64,000 bases of DNA from Promerops cafer (lineage: Eukaryota; Chordata; Aves; Passeriformes; Nectariniidae). A program made the translations under genes and the position numbers. This document shows positions 49,301 to 62,287 of the stretch, piece by piece. Where the stretch lies: positions 328,253-392,252 of the forward strand of contig VZSE01002642.1 in the NCBI GenBank assembly GCA_013398275.1, given 5' to 3'. The notes beneath the pieces were generated by a model. That model searched no databases. It had not been told where the DNA came from and worked only from the letters and a program-made list of their open reading frames with translations. The stretch's first letter is position 1, and each line of letters opens with the position of its first letter.

Positions 49301-52300
49301 TTCTTAGTAGTGAAAATAAAGCAAATGAGGCAGCCTAACAGTACAAGCACAGACTGACATGCGAGAAGTCTCTGTCTCCAGTACCTACACTCAAGGATGT
49401 TATCCAGTGTTGTTCAAATGGAAAATGAAGAAAGAAAAAAATCTTGAAAGGATATTTCCCTTTTATGTGACTATCCCAACTGAAGACAAAGGAGCCATTC
49501 TTTCTCTGGTGCTGGCTTCTTTAGGACCCAAAAATGGTTTTTATATGTTAAATGACACTTTCCTATCATTGACACTGGATGAGAACATAACAATAAAACA
49601 AAGTGGTCTTATGATTTATTTTAACGGGCAAATGGTCATTCACGCATGTGTTGTTCTGCACCTGCCACTGAAATAGCTATACTCTCTAAACACAATTTTG
49701 TTCTATTCCCCCAGCATACATTGCTAAAGTGTGCTGCAATCAGTTACACATAGAGCTGGACACATGGTTTTCACCACGACTCTGATAACAAATTATCCAG
49801 TTGAAACAAGTCTAAATGTGCAAGACCATTTGCCAAGAAGACGACTGGCTAAATGAAGGAAAAGAGGGGAACAAGACAAAATAATCTGGCATTAATTCTT
49901 TTAGTATACTGTAAGGACATTGTACTTGTTGAAGTACAGAAGCAGACTACTCGATACATAAAAGTCTTGTCACACAAATTCAAAGAAAGTTTTTAACTCA
50001 TGGAGTTGATCCTATCACCTCATGGGAACAAAGAGAAGGCACATTTCACTGTATTTTTTACGTTTGTTTTTTTTTTTTCTCTTTTTTTCCAAGTGGTTTC
50101 CACTGCATTTTATTTTGGTGAATACCTGATGCAGTTTTTATTACTTAACAGGTGCTTCTCATCCATAAACATAAATTGATGTCTTAAATTTGGAAGCAGA
50201 AAAAAGGATAAAAATCTAATTTTTTCTGAGAAAAAAATTATACTGGAGATTTTACCATCTGGTAGTGCTTGATTACTGAAACTAAATTTTCATTGGTTAT
50301 GAGAAATAATACCACTACATTCAAGAAAATAGATTAAATTATATTAACTTCAATACCTTTTCAAACAAAGTAATCTGTTGAAGCAATAATGGATTTTAAA
50401 GTAAGTATTCTCATTAAATTGTTTTTTACATCATTGTGGCTTCCCTGTTGGTCACACAAATCTCTAAACCTGACATTGTTAATTACAATTATAATATGTG
50501 GTATATGAATACTTGACTAATTTCATACTATATTTAAGACAGACCAAAAGGCAATTGAAGTATTCTATCACCAAACTTAAAGGGAAGTCCAAAAATACTG
50601 CTTGCCATTTCATTCATTTGGAAATGAGCTGCACAAGATTTCCAGAGCAAAGCTACCATCTATTCAAGCCTTGAAAATTAAAGTTTAATTTGAAAGATGA
50701 TCAGCTAATTCTACAGGCACAAGACAGGCACTAGAACTCGTCAAAAACTTATTGATGGGAAAGGTCTGAAGCTGTCGTGCTTTCACATGTATACCCCAAT
50801 TTAGATTTTTAGTTACTTTTACTTGAAAAATTGGCTTCAACTCTCCACATGGCTTGAGGCATAGTTTCAATACTCCTTTTTTTGTGTCAAAAACACCTGT
50901 CTTTTTACTTTAGTGCCAGGAGGGCTTAGCATCTTGTCAGTGAAGTAACACAGCCTGCACATTTATAGGTGTCACTCACTTTGCCATCTGTTTTTTAGGA
51001 TAACAGTCACCACTATCAGCCAGCCCCTTCAGAGGCTCTAACAATCTTTGTGGATTGAGGTTGAGATTTATGGTAAAGAACAGCCAGGGGTATCCCACCT
51101 CTTCAACTCATTCTATGTGTCCTTTAACCATAATTCTGTGAATATCTCATCCTATATGAATTCAGTAACTACCCCCCATGCAAAATTTTTTATCAGTATC
51201 ATCCTACCACTTTTTTAAGTGTTACAGCAAATAACTGTCAAACAAATGTCTGCAATCTCTGCACACTGCATGCATATAAACACCATTTCTTGTACCATGT
51301 CCAAACCTACCCTGCAAGCAGCTTATTTCTAATCTCAAGAGACAGGAGTAATGTCTCCAATAATACTAAATTGCATTTCATTGATAAAGTTGTTAATCAG
51401 ATAATTTGGCTAGAGAATTATTAATAAATACATATAATATGAAAATCCAGGGTTAATTTATCTCTTAGTGACAAAAAGGGGGTTATTTTAAAGATTTTGG
51501 AGTTTAAATTTTCTTTCCCAGGAAGTACAATTTGTTAGTCCATAACTCTTATTAAAATAAATAAATATACAAACAAATAGTTCCATAGAGCACATGCCTC
51601 TGATCTACCAGTGCAGCTAAGAATTTTTCTATAGACTTACAGAACCAAAGTCAGAAAAGAGAAAGATACTGCTGCAGTGGTAACATCTTGATGCTGCTGT
51701 GAGAAAATGTATAAGCAAGTGGTTCTTAAGTTGGAGAAGTAGAAAGAAAAAGGTTTTCCCTTGGAATAGCATTTAAAGTGTGTTCAAATGCTTGCCTTAA
51801 TCGGCAACTGCATAATCCTAAGATATGAGGCAGTTTCAAGTCTTGAAGTAGGACCAAATGAAAGAGGTAATACCAAGCAAGTACCCTTGTGTGATCTGAA
51901 AGTTATATTCTTCCACAAACTATATGACCTTGATGATTTTTGTCACATAAACACTGTTTTATGCTTACTCTAGTGTTAATATATAAATTAAGAGGTATTG
52001 ATGTCACCTATGGCTTGTCCTTGGTCTGGAAGGAGCACTTTATGAGTTCAATGGCAAGGGATGACCAAATGAATTCTACAAAAACATTTCTATGTTAAAA
52101 TCTTGGCAAGGGCTTTCTAATTGTAGTGTTTTGGTTGTTAAAAGCTTAATATCTTCAGGTCTGAAGGAACACAAGGAGAACAGATTACAAAGGTAAATTT
52201 TCTGAATTAGCCGAATATCTTCCTGACAGTTATCTGAATGTACAAACCTGTCCAAATTACCTGGAATAACACACCCTCCTCTTCTTTTTATAACTCATGC

Positions 52301-54710
52301 ATCGTAATATACCAGTCATATCTTATTAGCATCTTCATTACTTTCCTTAGAGTAGGACATGTGTAAGGGTGGACAATGATCAGTGAGACTGCCCTGAGCA
52401 GCTATAAAGTTTCAGATGATTCCTCCTCCTTTCTTTTTATGAAGCAGGCAGGGAAAGATGCAGCTGCTGAGCCACATTTCTCAGTAGCTGAGCTGCCTGT
52501 CTGCCAAGCCAGTTAGTTAGAGAGTTTGAAAGCAACAGTAAACATACTCATGTTGACAAAATGAACTTCTAAGCCAGAATATACTGTATGACTGAGAAAA
52601 AAATATTTTATACTAAATCTAAGTGCAGACTGGAGCTATTTAGCACCACCTTTTAGAAAGTCTAAAGAGATAATTCTGCTCTCTTCCCTGTTACATTGCG
52701 GTGATTTGTTTCAGCTTCCTAAATGAAACCTGCTCATTTTTCCAATGGGAGATGGCAGATGCTGTCCAGTCTTTTCCTTCTGCACTGAACTCATTGGGGT
52801 GGGTTCTTCCTCTACTCCCCTTCATGCTAAATTTGCTGTGTTAGTTATTTATTGTTGAAGTGATGTCTCTGTCATGAAAGTAGCATATCTTAAAAAGTAA
52901 CAAACGCAATCTTGTTAATGTGGCATTATCGGGACTCTGCAATTGCTGTTGTCTGCATGGAGATTTTTTTGGGTTGTCATTAGATCTTGGTTAAGTGGTG
53001 GTCTTGGCATTGAGTTGTAGCTGGCCAGTGCTTTTCCACTAGGCCCAATTTTCTTTCCATTTTTTAATTGAAAAAGAAGCTGCCTGAAATTCCTCAGCCA
53101 AGTCAGCTTGTTCACTACATTATGACATTTAGGCTGTGTGGGTGGAGAGGGTTGAGAATGGTACTGCCTTGCCATCCCTGTAAAACATTTAAGTCTCTCA
53201 CAGATCATCACAGCAGTGTCAGTGCAGTGCTCTCATTACTGTGGAAATATTACATGTGGCCATTAGTCTTCTCCCTTCAATTAGTGACAGCCAGTTAAGC
53301 TGTGCCCTCAGACTGCTTTAGCTGTTGGCAGCATCACCAAGTCAAACCTGCCTCCCACTTGAAAAGTAAACTGGGGAAACCTACTCTTCACCAGCCACAC
53401 TCTTTGGATGTGAAAAGGGAAACACGACAAGGTTATAGACTTGTTTGAAAATATCATGCAATTAAGTTACAGGTAAGCAAGTGGCACTGGAAGAGTTCAG
53501 GAGAAGATCTTCACGGTATGTAGATGACACTGTTAAAATGATACATCTGGAGTGCCATTTCACAGAGTTCCTCTTGTTTTACCTTTTTTCTTTTTGTTTA
53601 GTTTGTTTTCAGAGGTGTGGGAGGAGTTATATACAATGGGACAGGTTTTAATTGAGTATTGTTGTGAAAGCTATTTTTTTCTCAACTGGACATATCAGAA
53701 TAGATTTGAAAAGTCAGCTAAAAAAGCAGGTCTGTCTTCTGCTGGAGAAATGCAATTAAAATTGGACAAAAAGAGTATTCTCTAGCATGAATGATATAGG
53801 AAATGCAAAGCTGAAGCTCCTCTGATAAATCCTGCGGGGCAAATAGTCTACCAAAATAAATGGGCATAGCCTGATGTTAAACAGAATCTCATTTTATTGA
53901 CAGAGAAAGAGATTTGGGTGCTATATCTGTACAAAAGATCCCCTTGGCTGCTGATACTGAGATATGATCAGACAGGATCAAAGTTTTCCTATGTGTTAAA
54001 TCAACATGAGATTTTAGATGTAAAAAAACTAAAAAATTTTAGAGCGTTTGAAATAATGGCTCAGAACCGCATTTCTGCCATCTTGAACACAGAATCAAAA
54101 AGCTTGAAGCCAGATAACAGTGAAAGCTTAATGTAATCTGTATACTTTGGCTCTGAAAACATGATTTGAATTTGTATTTGGGCTGAAATTATTTTACAGT
54201 TTTTCCACATGAAACCAAAAGCTCATGGCTGTTAAACACCTGAGTCCTCATAAACTCCATCACTGCTTCCATTGGTCCTTTTTCAAAAATTCCCACATTC
54301 TTTTGGTTCAGTTCTCTCTAAATTAACTACGCCTATGAATCATAACTGGAATGCTGAAATGTATACAAGCTATTAAGATCTATATTTTGCAACAGTTCAA
54401 TGGATTAAATTACCTTTTCAAAATATCTTTACAAAATGAAAATAGAGTATATTTTTTTACAGCTTCAAAAACAACAATCCTAGTTTGTCAAATCTGGCAA
54501 TCCAGTTAACTGCTCTATCGTGAAATACCCTTTTCAAATAAGACTTCTTTAGGTTATCCTTTCATATGAAAATATTCTATGCAGTTTTTATTACTAATGG
54601 TCAGGTAAAAGCATAGTTGAATTGTATAACAAGCAGGGATCAACATACTGGAAGTAGTCTGCTAAATGACAGATGGCTGGCAAATTGCAAGGAGCCCACT
54701 ACTAAGATAC

Positions 54711-54714
<4 letters not shown>
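46375..54714. other. Gene-free AT-rich stretch
   Basis: No gene is supported. The longest plus frame (49359-49676, 105 codons) and the frames at 53552-53785 and 53897-54136 lack domains. The first two have no exon context; I could not place the third, and a transposon relic remains possible. The part at about 52690-53330 has longer non-repetitive sequence with moderate G+C and may be conserved noncoding DNA. T runs occur near 46771-46784 and 50068-50088. Confidence 0.5.
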
Positions 54715-54771
<57 letters not shown>

Positions 54772-54835
54772 CCAAACAAAAAAAAAAAAAAAAAAAAAAA
54801 TGAACAGGAAAAAAAAAAGAAAAAGAACAAACCCC
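54715..54835. repeat. Very long A homopolymer and A-rich tail
   Basis: An uninterrupted run of 55 A (54715-54769) is followed by CCCCAAAC, a 23-A run (54778-54800) and A/G-rich sequence to about 54835. No AATAAA lies within 40 bases upstream and no transcript-like body was recognised, so a retrocopy tail is not supported. Exact length is unreliable in a homopolymer this long. Confidence 0.9.
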
Positions 54836-55120
54836 TAACCAACAGAAAGAAAACGTATGAGCAAGATCCATGTATTAACATATCCATATTGGTCAGTCAC
54901 CTGTGGGTATTTGACCTACTTCTGTGATGTCCTCCTACAGTGATACAAGCTTTTCTTCTTCTCAGCAGGTAGTAATCTTCCAGGAAGAACTGCTGAGAAC
55001 TGCAGGTATCCCTACTTGCTGACCTCCCAAATTGTTTTTGGTAATATGGGCATTTCTGCAGTGTATGTACCTTTTGCTCTCTCTTAATTTTCAATTTTCT
55101 CCTGACAATCTAGAAACAAT
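54836..55120. other. Unassigned sequence upstream of CR1
   Basis: No gene or repeat was recognised between the A-rich tract and the CR1 start. Part of it could be older, unrecognisable CR1 sequence. Confidence 0.4.
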
Positions 55121-55381
55121 ATAGGACAAGAGGATATGGACTCAAGTTGTGCCAGGGGAAGTTTAGATTAAATATTAGGAAAAAATTTGTCATGGAAAGA
55201 GTTGTCAAGCAACAGGCTGCCCTGGGAAGTGGTTGAGTCATCTGCCCTGGAGGTATTTAAAAGACAAGTAGCTGTGGCACTCAGGACATGGTTTAGGGGT
55301 GGACTTGGCAGTGCTGGGGTAGTGTTTGGACTCAATGGTTTTGTAGGATTTTTCCAACCTAAAAGATTCTATGATTCTACG
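55121..55381 (+). mobile_element. CR1 LINE 3'-end fragment, forward orientation
   Basis: This is the best-preserved CR1 in the window. From ATAGGACAAGAGG (55121) the sequence follows the family order: TCAAGTTGTGCCAGGGGAAG (about 55142), TTAGATTAAATATTAGGAAA (about 55164), CAGGCTGCCCTGGGAAGTGG (about 55213), GGAGGTATTTAAAAGACAAG (about 55249), ACATGGTTTAGGGGTGGACT (about 55287), then GACTCAATGG and TTTTCCAACC. It ends with ATTCTATGATTCTAC at about 55366-55380, which are the terminal octamer repeats. Only about 260 bp of the 3' end is present, the usual 5' truncation. A 156-codon plus frame (55187-55657) runs through it and out the far side; it is not reverse transcriptase and is chance. Confidence 0.92.
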
Positions 55382-56984
55382 GTAAGGTCTGAAAGAAGAT
55401 CAGCAGCTGCAATGGCAAGGTTCTATGCACCTTCGATATGCAGCATGTTTAACATTATTTTTGTGTATTTTAGAATAATATATTACAGGTCTGGGAGAAA
55501 GACCCTTTTGAGCTTGATGTTTGATTTATGTTACCTTACCTTGGGTATTTCCCACCAAACTACCTATGAAAAGTCAAGAATTCCATATTATCACACAGCT
55601 CAGGGGTTCACTTGCCTACTTCCACTTTCAAAGTGTACTAATTTAAATCTATTATAAGCAGTTGTTCCCAGGTGCCAATGTGTAACTCTATCCATTTTCA
55701 GCTGTATAGATGCATAAAAATAATTCTCCTACTCATTTTAAAACAAAATAAATAGGTTTTATATTCACAGTCTAATAAAGATCCCCAAAAATTTGGGACA
55801 AATGTTTCTCTGAAAATGTCCCTCTCAAAAATAACTTCATTATGTCTTTTTCTCTCTTTTCTCAAGTTTCTAACAGAAATTAGATTGAGAAAAAAATCCT
55901 TCTGAATTTGTAACTCAGGTAATAAATAAGAAAGAAAACAAAGGCTTCATAATATAATGCAGTTCCTTCTAACTATATTTGTGGAGTAGGATGTTAAGAA
56001 TATTAGAAAACTCATCCTCTGTCATGATAATAATTTCATATTGCACCACTGCAGGTCGAACATAAAAGACAACAATATAAGTTTCAACCTCAAATACTCT
56101 TTGGGACTGATTAATACAATTAATACACAGATTTGCACTGCAACAAATTTCCATCTAAAGTCAAAATGAAGCTTACTATCACTCTAGACTCTGCACGTAT
56201 TAACACTTCATTGAATATTAATTAATTAATCTTTGTGACCAATTGCTATGCAAACAATATTTGTGTCAGAATTTATAATTACACTTATTTCAAGATAAAA
56301 TAAATGAATACTAACATTAAAAAAGTCTTTCACAATGAAGTGAGTAAATAAATTCAGATGTCACAGTATTACTAATCTAATGGTTTCATTACTGATTTTT
56401 CAAAACTTGGTAACACTATTTTTTCACACTTATTTCTAATGATTACAAGAACTCAGTAATATTAGAATATTACCTTTGGGGTAATTCTAATTCTAAATTA
56501 TTAGAATTTTACCTCTATAAACTGCATTTGGATTTGGTTAGGAATCAACACAATTCATATTAGTTACTTCATACATGATTCATCATTCTAATTTATCAGT
56601 TAAAAGCAGGGTGATACTGAACAGTTTTGCTAACTACATTTTAAATTTCCAAGCCTAAGAGTGTGTAATAGTAAGTGGAAGTTTTATCATTGCTTGCTTC
56701 ATTTTACCCACAAATATGAGGTTTTTTTAATTGTTAATGTGATGTTTACCAAAGTAATTTGGAGGTTGAAAAGCTGATGTCTTTGTACTTCCAAAGCAGC
56801 CTTGGGAGAAAAGATACTGCTATAAAATCTTCTCAATACTGAATAAGCTGCACTGGTTCTAAAAGTGTCATGTGAGATTTCAGTTCCCATTGCTTGAATT
56901 ACAGGATTGTTTAAATATGCTCCTAAAACACAGTGTGTCAAATAACAGAAACAACAAAGTAATACTTTAAATGCAGTTTTGATT

Positions 56985-57004
56985 GGGGTAGGGGGTGGGT
57001 GGGG
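56985..57004 (+). other. Tight G-quadruplex motif, plus strand
   Basis: Four G runs (4, 5, 3 and 4 bases) are separated by loops of 2, 1 and 1 bases (GGGGTAGGGGGTGGGTGGGG). Loops this short predict a very stable parallel quadruplex on established biophysical grounds. It is isolated in AT-rich DNA with no nearby promoter signature. Confidence 0.8.
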
Positions 57005-57829
57005 CTAATACATCTTAAGACTTCTCTGTTGCTCTGTGAGGAAACCTGGATGAAATGCTTGTGCTTTGCCAAGGCCTAGTAAGGTAAAGAGAGAAAAATT
57101 ATTTTCTTCTAACTTTCTTTTTGTGAGAATAAGCCAGAGTAGAGGCAATTAGAAGAAAGAGCAAAGGTAAAAACACAAAGAAAGAATATTACCAGCAACA
57201 ACACAAATTACACCCTTTTTAATATTTATTTATTCATACTATAGTTAGACTATACCAACAGAGAGCTCTCAGATATGACAAGAGAGTCGTCAAGTATAGA
57301 AGCTTTTACTAATCTCATGACATACTTATGGTGTCGAGGTTATTTAAGTGAATTATATAGTTTTTCAAATGGGATCAAATCTGAGTCCACAGTAAAGTCA
57401 GGAGTGAATTTCACTGCTATGAAGCAAATGGGTATAATTAATTATGGTGTCAACCAGTCTAGAAGAGGGCAATGTGCCAGCAGAAGACTGAACAATGATG
57501 CGGTGTTTTCTACCTTCTGCCATATTGGCAATTGTTTCCTTGTGCTCAGTTTCACCTCTTGCTTTCAAACAGACGTATGATCTCCAGTACAAGAAATCAT
57601 TTTAAAAGTCACCAAATTCAGAAAATGTAATATATATTGCTACCACTTTGCACTGTTGCTGATGCAGCGGTGAGGTGCTGTGAAACACCTACCACATGGA
57701 AAAGCATTCAAGAGCTGTATTAACCAAGTATCCTTGTCCGAAACAAATTTACGATAACTATCACTCTAATTTCACACCACTGCAACTTCATAATATTCCG
57801 AAATAGGAAAGCTTCATCTCCTGACTCTA

Positions 57830-58310
57830 CAGAGCTGAGCTATTAGCCATGCATTAGAGGAGGGACTGGAAGTCCCACCAGCAACTTAATGCAGCCACTG
57901 TAGCCAGAGCCATGCACTCAATGAAGCAATACTTTTCCTTTTGCTGTCAATCTCCAGTACCAGAGCAGCAGGGTTTTATTTTATCTTTCCTTCTTTCCCA
58001 TTTCACAAGGGTATTTAAAATTTGATCACAACAATGGTTCAGTTCATATGCATATTACAAACTGCTTTGGGGACTGCTCAGTGCAAAATGGGCGGATAAT
58101 GCTACAGATTAACTTGACTTTGGAGTGTGAACTGTCAGCTATATCCTTTAGCTAGGGAAAAGATTTTAAACACTACCTGGAAAATTGGGAGGCCTAATCT
58201 TTCTGCTGTGCTAGCTTGCAGTATAATCCAAATAATGTGAATGTGCTTTCCATCTGACTGAGGCAAGCGTGCTGTTAAGTGATTTGAGCGATTTGCCTGG
58301 TATAATAACC
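57830..58310. promoter_or_regulatory. Candidate enhancer-like block with SOX and POU-type cores
   Basis: A stretch of largely non-repetitive sequence has ACAATGG (58031-58037), an octamer-like ATGCATAT (about 58050), several GATA/ATTA cores and GGGCGG near 58091. SOX and POU factors are known to act together at paired sites, usually with closer spacing than seen here. The evidence is motif coincidence only. Confidence 0.18.
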
Positions 58311-60559
58311 AGTTTTTCTCAGTCTCTCTGGATGCCAGGAACTTCCTGAAAATCTTTGCCTATGGCTTGACACAGACTGCTGAGTAGCCACAGAACTGTT
58401 TGATAAAAGCACCAGTTTTATCCAGTATAAATCAATAGAATCCTGCTGCAATAGCTGTATTTGACTACAGCACTCAGCTGTTATCAAGTAGGGGACCTGT
58501 TCTGACTATTTTAACTTCAGAGTACATATCTTTTTCCCAGCTGGTCTTCAGCACAGCAGGAATGGCGATGGTGTGTGCTCAGTGTTTTAGCCAAAGAACA
58601 TTCAACATTCACAGTGCTCCACTGGCCTTGAGACAAAGATTAACTGAAAATGCATTTCAATGCAGATATCAAATTGTTTTACTAGAACAGAGAATATAAA
58701 GAGTGATTCTTCAAGTGTGAGCTCTTAAATCTGAACTGGAAACATCTTCCAGTAATTTCCTTTGTCCTTTGTATCTGATGCAACCCTAGATTTCTAAAAA
58801 AAAAAAAACCTTCAACAAAAAGTCACATCTAACACTAATAATTATACACATTCTTGAAGCTAGTAAAATATCTCCTACCACTAATATTCAAAACAACATT
58901 GACCTCACCTCCTCTCAGCTTTTTACTGATGAAACCAGTTTTTAGTTAGCAAGATAAAATATGTTTTTTGGATAGACTCCTGATGCAGTAAGAATAATTG
59001 ATTTTATTATCTCCAAACCTGAATTTTTTCCTGCAGAATAATACACCTTTTCTAAACATCTATGTCACTTAACCTATAAAAACTCACCAGGTTAAGCGTT
59101 TCTTATTTTGTTAATATTGCTTTTTGTATCTTTCAATTTTTCCCTTTATACCTTGCAATGCATGGAGATTTGCCCAAAGCACGTATGATCCCAGGGTTCT
59201 GGTCTAAGGAAAGGACAGAGCACCTGGTGTCAGCAAGAATTTCTTTTTCTGTTAAATTTCACTTGCAACATGGGACTGATAGTATTTCATGAGTTCTTGG
59301 TTTCACTGAAGCTGATAAAATATTTGACCTTTACTTCAATGAAACCAGTTCTCCAATATGACACAGTTCTCTATAACACAAGGATATTTATATTTCCCTG
59401 TGGTATAAATGAGCTATAAGAATAATAATTATGAATATTTTTGAGTTTACTTAGCTATGCAACCTTAAGTCTTATGTAGTTTGATGGTCAAGAAAATTTA
59501 TGTTTCCCATGCAACTTGGCATAATGAGGGTGGCCAGTATCCCTTTCCTTCCCAGTTGGCTTTGGGAATATTATGAAAAAAACATACATATGATTCCAAA
59601 TCCTGACTGACACAGTTACTTTTCAAAATACTCCAATATCCTTCTGTATGGGCACCCCAGTGTTACAATGAATTTAATTATGACTGAAAGCTTTCTTTTT
59701 ATATATCTGCAAACTGAGGTTCATAGATTTACAACTATTCATAACCTGAAATAGTAAAAAAGAACCATAGGAAAATCCTCCAGGGGTTTCTGTCATTTAG
59801 TCAGGTGTAAAAAAACTACCTCTAAAAATATGAGTACCTTGGATGGGGCTGTGCTTACCTAATAATGTCATAGGGATGTTCTTACCATGGGTAGCAGAAT
59901 ATCACAAATAGGAGGTTGGCAATCAGGAGGTGGTTAGCCATTTAAGCATTCATCATACGTGAAGAAGTGATCAGACTCCACTTCAGACACAAAATGTGCA
60001 GAGAAACCTCAAGTGTTTTTATAAAATGTTTCTATTTTCTAAGCTGATTTGCAGCTGGCTTCCAAATTTCAGTTTGTATAATTTGAAACCAACAATTTTA
60101 TTTTCCATCCTGAGCCAGGAAACTCAGGACTAACCTGACCATTAGCTGCTAACTCTGACCTGAGTTCCTGTGAGAGACAAGTTATCCACACTATCCTAAC
60201 ATAAAAAGTAAAAAGATAACACTCTACATATCTGCCATATTCAAAGAAAGAAAAAGCAAAAGGAACCGTAGAAGGGAAGAGGAAGAGAAATGTGCAAGGA
60301 AGTCTGCATGTCATTGTGACAGACTGGAAACACAAAGGAAATCGCCAACCAATCTGCTGGACTCTTTGGTCACTGCAGCTGAAAGACTGGTTCATGAACT
60401 GTCCTCCCAGATCCTGGTCTGCATCACACCTTACCTGCAATTTTGGAGACTCTTCTTTTGTTTCACCTCTGTCTATGAGATTAGGATCCCACAGTTGCCA
60501 CGAGAGCAAAGGTACCATTACTGTGTCCCAGTCAATGCCTTGAGCCATAGGGTGGTTAT

Positions 60560-61100
60560 GAGAGATTGGAAAGTTTTATGTCTGAAGACATTTTGGGCTG
60601 CATGTATATGGGGAAAGGGGCAGGTCAGGCCTTGCTCTGTCGAGGTGGTGCCATGTCCTGCACCCCCCACCCCTTAGATCCTGTATCCCAGCCCTGTCAG
60701 GCATGCCCATCACTGGCACAGTGGAGGCAATGGTTCACATCCCAGCCCTGGAGCACCAGTTAAGCTCCAGAGTTGCCAAATGACCAGAAGTCCCAGATAG
60801 AGGAAGGGCCCAGGAAGGCCAAGGAGTATCTAAGGCCAAACCTGTGGCAAACCCTATCTCCTCTTGGAATTTCCAACAGCTGAGCACTACTGAAACCCAG
60901 GAGTTAGTAGCTGTATGTATCCTTTTCTATATATTTTCTGTATTTCCCTCTTTCTCTTTCTCCTTTTTCTAATTCCCTCTTCCTGGAATTTTTGAGGAAC
61001 TTAAAATAAAATGGGCTTAGATTTTGTCAAGTTAATGCTTTGGAAGTTCTCTATGTTGATTCCATGTTGCACTAGACCTCTTGCCAAAGTTCTCTGATTT
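60560..61100 (+). mobile_element. Possible LTR-like retroelement remnant
   Basis: This segment is richer in G+C than its flanks. It moves from a C/G-rich part (about 60600-60840) into a pyrimidine-rich part (about 60915-60990), then an AATAAA signal at 61005-61010 followed by TTTTGTC. That order resembles the U3-R-U5 layout of a retroviral LTR. I could not place it confidently in a family and found no terminal repeats or target-site duplication. It could instead be unique DNA or the 3' end of a noncoding transcript. Confidence 0.3.
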
Positions 61101-62287
61101 TCTAAAGTTGTCAATAGTCTTATTTTGTTGTTCTGACCTCGTGTTAGTATTTCTCCCATGCTTGTAATTCAGAATACAGGAACAACTGTAAGCCCTTTTA
61201 AAAGCCTCATCGAGTGAGTTTTTTGAGCCTTACAGTGCTCAATGCTAAATTGTAAAAAATAGAAAGATACGGCATGCCAATATAGCCCTAACACAGTAAC
61301 AGCCAAAAGTGATCTGCTGCTTAGCTGCCTTGAGTGATTTGAAGTTGTCTCCTAAGCACACAAAGCTAACTTATGCAAACAGTTTTGGAATGTTTTCAAA
61401 AATGCTACAGGAGATTCAGCATGTTCAATACCACAATGTGCTTACTTTAGTAATATTTTCCCTATTTCATCCAATGACAAGATCTTTCCAAATCTCTTTC
61501 TCAATTTTTCAAATAGAAAAAAGTGGAAAATTGTAATTTACTCATTTAGATGAATAGATATTAAGAAAAAAAAAAACAGAGAAAAAAAGAGTCAACACAG
61601 TTTTCACAGATTCAGAACAGTTTTGTGATTGTCAGGATTGCTGTGACTCTTATCAAGGTAAACTCTCATGATTTTGAGCTGTTTTAAACTCAGTGATTGA
61701 CACCTAGACTTCATGCTTCAAAGTGGTGAATAAAGGTCATACCTGTCTAACTTTTCAGAACATATATCTGAGTTTTCTTCTGCAGAAGCAGTTCAGTTTG
61801 TGTCTGCTAAATACATCACTAAGGTTCTATTGAAACTCAAGTAACTTATAATAAGATATTCCTTTTAAACATAAATTGAATCTAACTGGAACTTGACTAG
61901 AGCTTTAAACTTGTTTTGGTGCATGTCTGGAACCGAGTTTCAAGCTATGTTAAAATGTCCTTGCTGCCAAACATGATTTGGTTTCACTGTAGCCAAAAAA
62001 ATGCCGCCTGTTCCATGCAGTAATTAGATGCCTATTAAGCAAGAAAACTAGAATTTACTTTCTTGTAACAGACATAAGCACACTAAAATAGCATAACCAG
62101 GTACAGTATATAAGCATGCTTTCACATTGTAAAAACATTAATAACATCTTGCAGTGCAACTCAGCTTTAATGTATAAATAATAGCCTTAATTGGCAAAGA
62201 GGCAGATGGAGTTGTGATGCAGTGGCACAAACAGGCGGCATAAAAAATGCACAAGTATTAAACTCTGCAAGAAAAGAACTAAGGATG

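Larger units (their letters stand above)
55382..60559. other. Gene-free AT-rich stretch
   Basis: No gene is supported. A G-quadruplex motif lies at 56985-57004. The part at 57830-58310 is a candidate regulatory block: ACAATGG (58031-58037, a SOX-type core) lies 12 bases before ATGCATAT (an octamer-like POU site). The minus-strand frame 60069-60548 (159 codons, the longest in the window) contains no recognisable domain. Confidence 0.5.

Noticed and set aside
49359..49676. 105-codon plus-strand open frame as a small protein gene
   Set aside because: No motif, signal peptide or homologous look; the composition is typical of AT-rich noise.
53897..54136. 79-codon plus-strand frame as a transposon protein remnant
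   Set aside because: It looks somewhat protein-like, but I could not tie it to CR1 or any other polyprotein. A search against transposon proteins would be needed.
54600..54800. Processed pseudogene ending in the long A run
   Set aside because: No AATAAA within 40 bases upstream, no recognisable transcript body and no flanking duplication.
55187..55657. 156-codon plus-strand open frame as a gene
   Set aside because: It runs through the CR1 3' untranslated tail into unique DNA. The CR1 match explains the sequence and it is not reverse transcriptase.
60069..60548. 159-codon minus-strand open frame as a gene
   Set aside because: No recognisable domain and no splice or promoter context. It overlaps other open frames in the same DNA and lies beside a possible retroelement remnant.
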